Assembly (NCBI GenBank): GCA_027886885.1
Contig: JAPCJP010000004.1
Coordinates: 35,400 to 73,173 of the forward strand
Reading direction: 5' to 3'
Origin: Nitrososphaerota archaeon
Lineage (GTDB): Archaea > Thermoproteota > Nitrososphaeria > Nitrososphaerales > Gagatemarchaeaceae
DNA length: 37,774 nucleotides
A model generated the notes under the pieces. The model was given only the letters and a program-made list of their open reading frames with translations. It did not search any database and had not been told where the DNA came from. The first letter of the stretch is position 1. Every line of letters begins with the position of its first letter. The translations under genes were made by a program, and so were the position numbers. Below are positions 15,101 through 20,719 of this stretch, one piece after another.

Positions 15101-16515
15101 GTTATGGGGCTGTTGACCGAGGCGGTCGACCCTCTCAGCACCCATATCGAGTACTGGGTTGCTGGTGTGAGCGCAAGAGTCACGGCCATCGGCGGCTGTG
15201 ACGTTGCCGCAGGGAGGGCGCTCGTGTAGACCAGTACGGGGGTAGGCGTCCCCCCGCCCACAATGGAGTCGCTCGCCTGCTCTGCGAGGAGGTCGAAATA
15301 GTAGTAGGTCACGGTCGAGCCGGCTGGGACCACCAAGGGCAGCGCCCCAGAGTCGAGTACCCACTCCTCAGAGGTTGTCGAGCCGGTCGAGCTCCCCGAG
15401 ATCGTCACGCTGGTGTTTGGGTCGGTCTGCAGGGTCAGCGCCCCACCGTTGTAGAGGGCCACGGTCTGGACGCCCGCTTTCACATATGAGATCGTGAACT
15501 CGTTGGAAGCCGAGAGCGGTGCGGATTGGCCAGCGGGCATGAGTGTGATCGAAGTTGGGGTGGAGGCAAGCGCGCCCGTGATGAATTGTTGCGCATCGGC
15601 GTACATCGTCAATCCATTGGTGGAGAAATCCTGGAGCTGCGTCGGGTCGCTCGTGAACGACAGGGTGGAAGAGGACGTGTCGAAGACCGTCGGGCCGCTC
15701 GGAGGCACCCATTCATCGGCCAGGAGGATCGCTGAGGATAGCGTCGAAGTGGAATCGGTGTAGGTCACCTCTCCCTCGTTCGAGAAGGTCTCGGTGGCGT
15801 GATACCACTCTGTCATGAGGCCGGTGAAGAAGCCGCTCTGACCGCCTCCCTTGAAATCGGTCGAGCCCTCGGCGCTGAAGGCCTCCTGGGCGGTCGCCCC
15901 GGTGTTCCAATCGTGAGCGTTCATGATCACGTCCCCGCCCGAGAAGGAGAGGCTCAGGAGGATGGAGTCCCCGGAGCTGACCGGGCCGGAGAAGTTCCCG
16001 TCTCCGCCGCCCCCGCCTGCCGGGAAGATCGAGTTCCCCGACGGGTTGAACGTCTCGTAGGCCATCGCGAACCCTGGGATAAAACCCCAGACGGAGCCAG
16101 ACTCTTCAGGCCAGTTGAACTGTACCCCGACCTGGTACCAGTATCCCTGCGGCGTGAGCCCGTTCAGGAGATAGGCTGGTCCGTAGCCGTTGGAGTCGGT
16201 CTGGGCGATGGCTGTGACATTGTACGCCAGGCTCGAGAAGCTCTGGGAGAAGATCTCGAACGCCTGTTCGTCGTAGTTCGGCGAAGGCAACGCGGGCGCT
16301 GGAGTTCCTCCGAGGGTCGGCTCAAGTCCGGCCGGGTGGGATGTCACGGTATTGAACTGTCCAGATTGTGAGGGGGCGAGCACGGTCGTACGAGAAGCCT
16401 GGAAGGGCGGTTGAGCGTGGGCAAGGCCAAACCCGCCGGTTAGCAACAACAGGCAGACAGCGAATGCGATGGTCAGGTAGCCGCGAAGTTTGGGGCTCGT
16501 CGTGTATCCCAGCAG
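12199..16515 (-). CDS. Giant cell-surface protein with two tandem-repeat arrays, C-terminal membrane anchor and cytosolic zinc ribbon
   Basis: About 1,438 aa from a proposed CTG start at 16515; the first TTG (16449) would cut the signal peptide. Order: signal peptide (KLRGYLTIAFAVCLLLLTGG...AHAQ, cleavage near residue 34); an N-terminal beta-rich domain (about 60-275) containing MNAHDWNTGA and LMTEWYH; type I repeats of about 83 aa (405-840); type II repeats of about 90 aa (850-1190); a carboxypeptidase-like beta domain (about 1270-1340, VTIRTTDYLGLPVSGAQASI); one TM helix (about 1348-1369); a basic RRR stop-transfer; and a cytosolic CxxC-x10-CxxC zinc ribbon (C1398, C1401, C1412, C1415). It is Ser/Thr-rich with many N-glycosylation sequons. 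Likely an S-layer-associated stalk or adhesin linked to an internal partner by the ribbon. It is the largest gene here and has its own promoter. Confidence 0.85.
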   Translation of the reverse strand: MLGYTTSPKLRGYLTIAFAVCLLLLTGGFGLAHAQPPFQASRTTVLAPSQSGQFNTVTSHPAGLEPTLGGTPAPALPSPNYDEQAFEIFSQSFSSLAYNVTAIAQTDSNGYGPAYLLNGLTPQGYWYQVGVQFNWPEESGSVWGFIPGFAMAYETFNPSGNSIFPAGGGGGDGNFSGPVSSGDSILLSLSFSGGDVIMNAHDWNTGATAQEAFSAEGSTDFKGGGQSGFFTGLMTEWYHATETFSNEGEVTYTDSTSTLSSAILLADEWVPPSGPTVFDTSSSTLSFTSDPTQLQDFSTNGLTMYADAQQFITGALASTPTSITLMPAGQSAPLSASNEFTISYVKAGVQTVALYNGGALTLQTDPNTSVTISGSSTGSTTSEEWVLDSGALPLVVPAGSTVTYYYFDLLAEQASDSIVGGGTPTPVLVYTSALPAATSQPPMAVTLALTPATQYSIWVLRGSTASVNSPITSAAASEQWVTGTPQWTVSSADQPQFGLVFYHQYDVLPSFQVTGGGTGYSAPAPLCTVLGQEQSIPLGSMIWLDAGPACSYPSTLGGSGQSERWATSSSSVAVSAPGPLSPTYYNQFFDTIGYAVSGGGTGYGDPAVTCAQFGTQTTVLAGTLAWADAGSSCAYAATLPGSTQSERWATPTRGVAVTGPGPVSDIYQNQYSLGLSYTISGGGSPQVSVTGTSLGTASTTVYGSGTAVWLDAGTQYSLSNPLSGSSSSERWSTAATTSGELSGPVTFSTTYYHEFFIAALFDLVGGGAPTAPAIAYAALGSALSTTLTTASQSFWADAGSHYSVPSRLNGTALTERWSSSSDSGTVLRSGTLSFTYYRQYLLKVSGAEVSSGWYNASSTATLSLQDTYNRTAGVGERVTGYSLDGGTRTVVPPSLGDVTIVVQMNAPHQLSISSVQQYLVNLDSSTIEALASITPPTIAGDGHWYDQGTPVSLVLNGVWNRSAGSGERLVSYSLNGQLSAVATSGELDALGLSSISSPEAVSAVITAQYQLSTNTGSIGSVTAPPISGDAGWYDSGTPVTVVYDHSWNSTSGQSRANAVSYTTDNGAPSPLGRAANGTFSVQVTMSAPQDVEIQSATQYRLAVSGGNGVVISQPSPTGDSFYDSGSSVTVTTDYTWSVLNGNTRQNLLSYTLDGQSNNVTRADSGTFITPSVLLTAPQELAFTSATQYLISFQFKDSTGASTITPTSFQIQVDDPQVVNVTGSTIWLDSGEKYQVYSVVWEGVNVMPSSQTVYTTNAPVNQTVTDVVYAVTIRTTDYLGLPVSGAQASITLANGTAIHRTTSSDGTVNLGLIPLGTFHGSLSYLGTTTPISGDAATRAQTPVKVILSYPILGILAVIVVVVLAGLLLSLRRRHAPTLATAQTPKPEAEAPETLLAVACGYCGATPEPGQPFCQQCGALLEPAPSAAGEAGSTSLSQDK
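12948..13980 (-). repeat. Type II protein repeats within the giant surface gene (about 4 copies of ~90 codons)
   Basis: Each unit has a WYDSGTPVTV-like strand, a W-N-x-T/S segment, a SYTLDG-like strand and a closing APQ-x-SATQY segment. The WY/FY anchors fall about 88-91 residues apart (residues 831, 922, 1010 and 1099 counted from the TTG at 16449). DNA identity between copies is low, so this is an old, protein-level array of immunoglobulin-like or beta-sandwich units. Confidence 0.75.
13990..15320 (-). repeat. Type I protein repeats within the giant surface gene (about 5 copies of ~83 codons)
   Basis: Units are bounded by a YYxQY/F motif followed by a GGG-T/S-x-Y loop, then W-x-DAG and a closing SERW-T/S. 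The YYxQY anchors occur at residues 480, 562, 645, 729 and 814 (from TTG 16449), a spacing of 82-85. An earlier, more diverged unit begins near YYYFDLL (383). Two central copies also carry a cysteine pair each, probably an internal disulfide. Confidence 0.78.
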
Positions 16516-16540
16516 CTTTGGGAGAGGCCCAGCGCGTCGG

Positions 16541-16546
16541 ATTTAA
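16541..16546 (-). promoter_or_regulatory. TATA box of the giant surface protein gene
   Basis: The minus strand reads TTAAAT, beginning 31 nt before the CTG at 16515. This is the same spacing seen for leaderless genes in this window. An in-frame TAA sits inside the box, so translation cannot begin farther upstream. Confidence 0.6.
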
Positions 16547-16582
16547 CTGTACTTCCAGCAACGCCGGTGCAGGTGCGGGACT

Positions 16583-17116
16583 TTAGGGGGTGCTTCGTAT
16601 GGCGATGCTCGTGACCATCGCCTTGGCAGGGGCTACCGGCTGACCTGAAGGGTCGACAGCCAAGCCGCCTATGGCCTTGGCGACGTCCAGGCCGGTTATG
16701 ACCTTGCCAAAGACAGTGTACTGCCCGTTGAGGGGCGCGTTGTCGGCCAGGTTGATGTAGAACTGGGAACTTCCGCTGTTCGGGTTCTGGGACCTGGCCA
16801 TCCCCAGGGAACCGATATCGTTTCGGCGGCTGGTGTCGCTCACTTCGAGGGGGACCGTCTTCTCCGACCCTCCCGTCCCCCAGCGCCTCCGGTCCCCGCC
16901 CCCGTTCTTCGTCTGGGGGTCCCCGGTCTGTATCACGAACCCTCCCACTATCCTGTGCCATACGAGGTTGTTGAAGAACCCGGCGTTGGCGAGGTCGACG
17001 AAGTTCGCGACCGTCTTCGGCGCCGAAGACGGAAAGAGCTCGGCGACGATCTTCCCAGCCGAGGTATCGATCACGGCGTAGACCCCTGAGGTGACGGATG
17101 GAGAGTTTGCGGCCAT
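16583..17116 (-). CDS. Cyclophilin-type peptidyl-prolyl cis-trans isomerase
   Basis: 177 aa, single cyclophilin domain without signal peptide, so cytosolic. The active-site motifs are intact: NLVWHRIVGGFVIQTGDP (catalytic Arg in HRI), GSLGMARSQNPNSGSSQFYINL and the C-terminal VFGKVITGLDV. An insertion TKNGGGDRRRWGTGGSEKTVPLEV follows the GDP loop, typical of the divergent prokaryotic branch. It isomerises X-Pro bonds and helps protein folding. A TATA-like TTTTACT is about 33 nt upstream. It lies head-to-tail before the giant surface gene (67 nt between its stop and the CTG), so coordinated expression is possible, though the surface gene has its own TATA box. Confidence 0.93.
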   Translation of the reverse strand: MAANSPSVTSGVYAVIDTSAGKIVAELFPSSAPKTVANFVDLANAGFFNNLVWHRIVGGFVIQTGDPQTKNGGGDRRRWGTGGSEKTVPLEVSDTSRRNDIGSLGMARSQNPNSGSSQFYINLADNAPLNGQYTVFGKVITGLDVAKAIGGLAVDPSGQPVAPAKAMVTSIAIRSTP

Positions 17117-17186
17117 TCTAAAGACGCCCGGCCTTCATCGACCGGAGTAAAATAGCTTCGCTGCCCTTGGTACGTGTCCGTCCGCG

Positions 17187-17194
17187 TTTAACTA
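17187..17194 (+). promoter_or_regulatory. TATA box of the RusA-like gene
   Basis: TTTAACTA begins 29 nt before the GTG at 17216, favouring that GTG over TTG 17207 and GTG 17213. Confidence 0.6.
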
Positions 17195-17215
17195 GCCGGG
17201 CCCCGATTGCGGGTG

Positions 17216-17647
17216 GTGGATCACAGACCTCTGTTCACGGTGGAACTGAAGGGCTTCGAGCCCCACACGGTCCGCAGTGGAAGGGGACACAAGAACGTAA
17301 AGAGACAATTGCGCGAGGCCATCTTCGACGCGACCGACGGCGACGAGATAGGCGCGGCAAGAGAGAAGGTGAGGGGTAAGGCTTTGAGGATCGACGTCGA
17401 GTTCCGGCTTTGGAGGGGCTCTGATGAGACGACCAACACGAGGGCGAAGAAGGACCTGGACAACCTGCTGAAACCGGTGTTGGATGTGCTGCAGACCAGC
17501 CTGAACACCCAGAAGACCGAGCCCGGTCTAGACCTGATAGAGGGGGACGAGGTTGTTCATGAGATTTACGCGAGAAAGACCATCGTCGATCATGAGAAGG
17601 ATGAGGGGATCAAGGTAGTCATCCTCGAGCACCGGTCATCGGGTTAG
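17216..17647 (+). CDS. RusA-like endodeoxyribonuclease (Holliday junction resolvase family)
   Basis: 143 aa. The C-terminal half carries the RusA hallmark KKDLDNLLKPVLDVLQ with closely spaced aspartates, then GDEVVHEIYARKTIV and a final strand. RusA dimers cut four-way DNA junctions using Mg2+ bound by these aspartates. The N-terminus FTVELKGFEPHTVRSGRGHK resembles archaeal members. RusA proteins are usually phage-linked in bacteria, but chromosomal copies occur in archaea, and I see no phage genes here. It is divergent from the cyclophilin gene. The start is set by the TATA box. Confidence 0.78.
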   Translation: MDHRPLFTVELKGFEPHTVRSGRGHKNVKRQLREAIFDATDGDEIGAAREKVRGKALRIDVEFRLWRGSDETTNTRAKKDLDNLLKPVLDVLQTSLNTQKTEPGLDLIEGDEVVHEIYARKTIVDHEKDEGIKVVILEHRSSG

Positions 17648-17777
17648 TTCGGGAGTTGCTAGTTTCATGTCATTGGCTCAGGCCTTGCCGCTATCTCTCC
17701 ACTTGTAGGAGCTTAACGTGCATTCATCATCGCCAGGGCGAATCGCTCTCTGGCAGTATTTGGCTTTGCAGCCCTGG

Positions 17778-17793
17778 CTGAGTTCTTTCTCAG
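17778..17793. terminator. Hairpin overlapping the stop of the first J-domain gene
   Basis: CTGAG and CTCAG arms with a 6-nt loop flank the TGA stop of the minus-strand gene at 17790. The stem is short, so the terminator call is tentative. Confidence 0.3.
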
Positions 17794-18371
17794 GTTTGCG
17801 GTGTTTGCGGCCTGGGGTGGCCGACGGTCAGAGAGGCGTAGCTGTGAACGTAGGACCAGAAAGCCTCCCAGCTCGTGGATTTCCATTTGTCGGTGTCGCC
17901 TGGAGTCTTGTACCACTCCGTGAGAGTCCCCCGCCTGCCCGAGCCCCAGGGAAGGAGAGACTTCGACTGGGCTTGGTCATCGATCTCAAACCACCTCTTG
18001 CCCACCCTGCAGAAAGTACCCTCGGTCGTCCTAGGATTGAAGTGCTTGCGAATCTCCTTCTCAAATAGCTCCGCCGGGACGTGGTAGACGAGCTCCTGGT
18101 CGGTCAGGATCGCGAAGCTCAGCTCCGCCCGTGCTTCCCCGTAAAAGATGGCCTTGTGCGGGTCGGCGGGTCTCCAGCCGTCGATGGCACCCTTCGAACT
18201 CATGATGATGCTGTAGGCCTCGTTGATCTCTGTGAACTTGCCCTCCGTTCCCGGGGTCTTGTTCCTGTCGGGATGATACTCGAGGGCGAGCCGCCTGAAC
18301 GCTAGCTTGATGTCGGATAGCTCAGCGTCCTTCCTCACCCCCAATAACCGATAACAATTCTCAAGTTCCAA
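17790..18371 (-). CDS. J-domain (DnaJ-like) protein with a distinct C-terminal domain, copy 1
   Basis: 193 aa. Residues 1-65 are a J domain with the essential HPD (EYHPDRNK) and NEAYSIIMSSKGAIDGWRP. The C-terminal domain (75-185) has no DnaJ zinc finger or CTD. It reads AELSFAILTDQELVYHV...RWFEIDDQ...TLTEWYKTPGDTDKWKSTSWEAFWSYVHSYASL, a Trp/Tyr-rich module I do not recognise. J domains stimulate Hsp70 (DnaK) ATPase, and the C-terminal module probably picks the client. TTG 18371 is preferred over TTG 18377 because it aligns with the MELEKCYR start of copy 2 at 23245. The upstream 180 bp is AT-rich and carries tandem 18-bp repeats. Confidence 0.85.
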   Translation of the reverse strand: MELENCYRLLGVRKDAELSDIKLAFRRLALEYHPDRNKTPGTEGKFTEINEAYSIIMSSKGAIDGWRPADPHKAIFYGEARAELSFAILTDQELVYHVPAELFEKEIRKHFNPRTTEGTFCRVGKRWFEIDDQAQSKSLLPWGSGRRGTLTEWYKTPGDTDKWKSTSWEAFWSYVHSYASLTVGHPRPQTPQT

Positions 18372-18450
18372 ACTCAATTCTACCCTGATTCAAACGGGAT
18401 GCGCTCATCCCAAGGGCCAAACCCACACCTGTGCATGTAAATGTTTCTGG

Positions 18451-18512
18451 GTTTATGTAATTTCTAACCTATTTTTGGTGATAAAATCGACCAAGTTTAT
18501 GTAATTGCTAAC
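18451..18512. repeat. Two 18-bp direct repeats in the promoter region of J-domain gene 1
   Basis: GTTTATGTAATTTCTAAC (18451-18468) and GTTTATGTAATTGCTAAC (18495-18512) differ at one base and are spaced 44 bp start to start, about four helical turns. They lie in the most AT-rich stretch of the window, 80-140 bp upstream of the gene's start, and could be paired activator or repressor sites. Confidence 0.7.
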
Positions 18513-18559
18513 TTTTTCCGTAACAAAACGGCAGGGCGCTAGCCTGCGGTCGGCGTGTT

Positions 18560-19465
18560 TCACTCAGGGATGACGGTTCCGGCGCCAGGCGGGCCAAGGC
18601 TGACTTCCTGGGTCACGGTGACCGTGGTCAGCTGTTCGAGAGGCGTGACGACGGTGGCGCCGCACCCAAGGTCAGCGCCCTCGGTCCAAACCACGTAGGA
18701 CCCTGAAGCGAGGTCGAGGCTGAAGCTCGTCGAGTTGGTCAGGCCCGAAGAGTAGAGCCAAACCTCCGGGTGTCCCTGGTAGAGTTCTTGCGCGTCCTGT
18801 GCCGTCGTGATGTAGATGGCGACGCCCGGCTGGCCCGCGGTCATGGCTCCCTCCAGGAGCGAAGCGGTGGTAACGTTGAACGGTTGTACGGAGTGTCCTG
18901 CCAGGCAGTCGTAGCTCGACTGGACCTGGTACGTGGTCCCCTGCGGGATGATGACCGTCGCCGGAGTTGCAGTCGAGGTCTGGGTGGTCGTCGTTGCCGA
19001 TGGGCAGGCATTCTGAAATTCGGCAAAGGTGACGTTCGTCCTCCCTGAGGGGAGGAAGAGCGTTGCGCAGGTGAATGCTTCAACACCGAGGCCGGTCGAG
19101 AAGTTGTAGCTGTGACCCGAGTAGGCGACGAGGAAAGAATAGGACGCGTCTTCCCCGATGTCCAGATAGCGCCATTCGGTGCCGTTGGTCACGAACGCTG
19201 TCGTCTTCTGAGAGTCAGCGGGAGCGCCGTCGCAGAGGAGCGCGGTGTTGGTAGCTTCTACCTGAGCGCCTCCGATCGGCGTCTGGTTGCCATCCGAGAC
19301 CACTCTGAGCCCGAGACCGATGGGCCCCGCCTCGAACGTGCAGAGGCCTCCCTGGGGTCTCGGATATACGAAGAACACGAAGCCGGCCACTGCTATTGCG
19401 ATGATGATCGCCACGACTACTGCAAGTCCGCGTCTTGAGTACCGTCGAGCAGGTCGTGTGTCCAT
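18560..19465 (-). CDS. Membrane-anchored surface protein of unknown function
   Basis: 301 aa. A basic N-terminus (MDTRPARRYSRRG) precedes one TM helix (13-34), so the bulk faces outside. The ectodomain has a first beta-rich part (38-150) with four cysteines and N-glycosylation sequons, a Thr-rich linker (TTTTQTSTATP, about 156-166) and a second beta-rich part (170-301) with SYDCLAGHS and GADLGCGA. No enzyme motif. The architecture matches the protein at 33131. Its promoter shares a ~42-bp element with the promoter of the gene at 27671, including the TATA-like TAAATATC 38 nt before the ATG. Confidence 0.75.
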   Translation of the reverse strand: MDTRPARRYSRRGLAVVVAIIIAIAVAGFVFFVYPRPQGGLCTFEAGPIGLGLRVVSDGNQTPIGGAQVEATNTALLCDGAPADSQKTTAFVTNGTEWRYLDIGEDASYSFLVAYSGHSYNFSTGLGVEAFTCATLFLPSGRTNVTFAEFQNACPSATTTTQTSTATPATVIIPQGTTYQVQSSYDCLAGHSVQPFNVTTASLLEGAMTAGQPGVAIYITTAQDAQELYQGHPEVWLYSSGLTNSTSFSLDLASGSYVVWTEGADLGCGATVVTPLEQLTTVTVTQEVSLGPPGAGTVIPE

Positions 19466-19494
19466 CGTGGGTCAACGAGACCGATGGTCGAATC

Positions 19495-19537
19495 GATATT
19501 TAGTGCTACGCTTGGTCGAGTCTGTACCTAGAACGCT
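19495..19537 (-). promoter_or_regulatory. Shared promoter element, copy A
   Basis: Read on the plus strand, it contains ATATTTAGTGCTACGC, then TTG, TCGAG, ACCTAGA and CGC in the same order and nearly the same spacing as copy B (27742-27784). It ends in the TATA box of the minus-strand surface protein gene. Identity is roughly 33 of 42 positions. Confidence 0.6.
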
Positions 19538-19563
19538 AAGCAATCCGGTCGTCTAAGGGTGCC

Positions 19564-19580
19564 CACGGGCGTTGAACCCG
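19564..19580 (-). terminator. Hairpin directly after the stop of the 74-aa gene
   Basis: On the minus strand the TGA stop is followed by ACGGG-TTCAACG-CCCGT, a 5-bp stem with a 7-nt loop. It probably ends the cupin operon transcript. The loop sequence resembles a tRNA T-loop, but there is no tRNA around it. Confidence 0.4.
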
Positions 19581-19805
19581 TCACTCGAGCTTCAGCAGAT
19601 ATTCCGCGATGTCGCCCGGGTCGAGCACGTCGAGCCCCTCGACCGTGTCCTCCAGCTCGGAGAGCTGCATCGCTATCTCTTTCTTGATCACTCTGGCTCC
19701 GTCCTTGTAGGTCAGTATGGAACGGTTGTTTCCGGCGTCGCTGAGCGAGACGAACTCGAGACCCTTGGCCTTGAACGAATCTCTGACATCGCCGACTAGA
19801 GGCAT
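19581..19805 (-). CDS. Small hypothetical protein in the cupin operon
   Basis: 74 aa, soluble, mixed alpha/beta: MPLVGDVRDSFKAKGLEFVSLSDAGNNRSILTYKDGARVIKKEIAMQLSELEDTVEGLDVLDPGDIAEYLLKLE. The acidic C-terminal helix could mediate protein contacts. Its ATG is 5 nt after the cupin stop, so the two are translated from one transcript. No family recognised. The second cupin of the window (31699) has no such partner. Confidence 0.65.
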   Translation of the reverse strand: MPLVGDVRDSFKAKGLEFVSLSDAGNNRSILTYKDGARVIKKEIAMQLSELEDTVEGLDVLDPGDIAEYLLKLE

Positions 19806-19809
19806 GCGA

Positions 19810-20238
19810 TTATTTCGCCAAGACCCTGACGAAGGACTTGCCCTTGTGCACCCATTTGTACTTCTTGTCGTCGATGTACTCGTCCACTGGTGCCCCGATG
19901 AAGACCCACGTGGCGTCTCTCTTCGAGTCGTTGATCAGACCGTAGTGCGAGCCAGGGGGCATGTAGAACGCGGTGATCGCCTCCGCCTTGACCTTCTCTC
20001 CATCCACGGTCAGAGTGGACTTGCCGCTCATGAGGAGGTGGACCTCTTCCGCCGTAGGGTGGGAATGGACGGGGATCTTGTTACCGGGCTTCATGATGGT
20101 CATTGAGAGCTTGAAGTGCTTCACTCCCAGGGTGACACTGACTCTCTTGAAGATGGTGCCGGCATATTCTTCAAGCGCGACGCTGCCTTTGGACTCCTCG
20201 ATCTCGTCGAGTTTCTTCATCACGAACTTGCGCGGCAT
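19810..20238 (-). CDS. Cupin domain protein, copy 1
   Basis: 142 aa. A single cupin barrel carries motif 1 PGNKIPVHSHPTAEEVHLLMSG (H-x-H...E) and motif 2 PPGSHYGLINDSKRDATW. A conserved N-terminal extension (MPRKFVMKKLDEIEESKGSVALEEYAGTIFKR) and C-terminal GAPVDEYIDDKKYKWVHKGKSF are shared with copy 2 at 31699. Metal binding by the histidines and glutamate is likely; the reaction is unknown (small-molecule isomerase, dioxygenase or sugar binding are all possible). A TATA-like GATAAATC lies about 28 nt before the ATG. Confidence 0.87.
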   Translation of the reverse strand: MPRKFVMKKLDEIEESKGSVALEEYAGTIFKRVSVTLGVKHFKLSMTIMKPGNKIPVHSHPTAEEVHLLMSGKSTLTVDGEKVKAEAITAFYMPPGSHYGLINDSKRDATWVFIGAPVDEYIDDKKYKWVHKGKSFVRVLAK

Positions 20239-20322
20239 GGACGCGCGGAGGGAATCACTGGCGATTTATCTGTTGCTGGGAGAGACCGGGGTCCAGCACG
20301 AGCCCCTCCTCGTTCCGAGTAG

Positions 20323-20330
20323 CTTAACTA
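20323..20330 (+). promoter_or_regulatory. TATA box of the small Cys-rich gene
   Basis: CTTAACTA lies 32 nt before the ATG at 20355, selecting that ATG over an open frame beginning at 20340. Confidence 0.6.
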
Positions 20331-20354
20331 TGTCAATTTTTGCAATATCCTTCG

Positions 20355-20549
20355 ATGTCGGAACAGGATAGGCCCTGTGAGTACCACAAGACTGCGCCGT
20401 GCGGTAACCGGGGCGAACCCGTAGATTTTCCGGACGGGGTCCACTACATCTGTGACCAGGGGATGAAGCAATGGAACGAGACGCACAACCACAAGATATT
20501 CCGCAAGGGATTCCTGTCCGCCGCCGGCGGGAAGTCTGGCAGTCCTTGA
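20355..20549 (+). CDS. Small Cys/His-rich protein, function unknown
   Basis: 64 aa: MSEQDRPCEYHKTAPCGNRGE, then GVHYICDQGMKQWNETHNHKIFRKG. Three cysteines and several histidines (C8, H11, C16, later C33 and the THNH cluster) could bind one zinc or Fe-S site. It has no TM segment. The stop overlaps the start of a small membrane protein (TTGA), so the two are translationally coupled and may form one two-subunit unit. No family recognised. Confidence 0.6.
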   Translation: MSEQDRPCEYHKTAPCGNRGEPVDFPDGVHYICDQGMKQWNETHNHKIFRKGFLSAAGGKSGSP

Positions 20550-20665
20550 GCCTGTTCGAGTTCGTCATCGCGGTAGCCGTCATCGTAGCAGCACCCATCG
20601 TCTTTTGGTTCTTCTACAGCATCATCGCCGTACGGCTGGGCTGGGAACCTAGGGACCGCCGTTAG
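20546..20665 (+). CDS. 39-residue single-span membrane protein, coupled to the upstream Cys-rich gene
   Basis: The frame is open from 20471, but the TTG at 20546 overlaps the TGA stop of the preceding gene (TTGA) and gives (M)SLFEFVIAVAVIVAAPIVFWFFYSIIAVRLG followed by WEPRDRR. This is one clean TM helix with a basic C-terminal tail. Tiny helix proteins like this are usually subunits or regulators of membrane complexes. The upstream part of the frame (from 20471) reads as low-complexity shadow of the other gene, supporting the shorter call. Confidence 0.5.
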   Translation: MSLFEFVIAVAVIVAAPIVFWFFYSIIAVRLGWEPRDRR

Positions 20666-20719
20666 TCACCAGGGCTCGCGGGTCTCGGGCGCACGTCAGT
20701 CATCGCAGGGTTTGGTGAA

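Noticed and set aside
12199-16449. Long plus-strand frames over the giant surface gene (for example near 14113-14622 and 15799-16371)
   Set aside because: They are shadows in GC-rich repeat DNA: Arg/Gly-rich, no promoter and no family resemblance, while the minus strand encodes a coherent secreted protein.
19540-19600. tRNA-like sequence (ACGGG-TTCAACG-CCCGT) resembling a T-arm
   Set aside because: No D-arm, anticodon arm or pairing acceptor strand exists in the correct places; the upstream sequence is the coding end of the 74-aa gene. It is treated as a terminator hairpin, and no integrase is nearby to support an attachment site.
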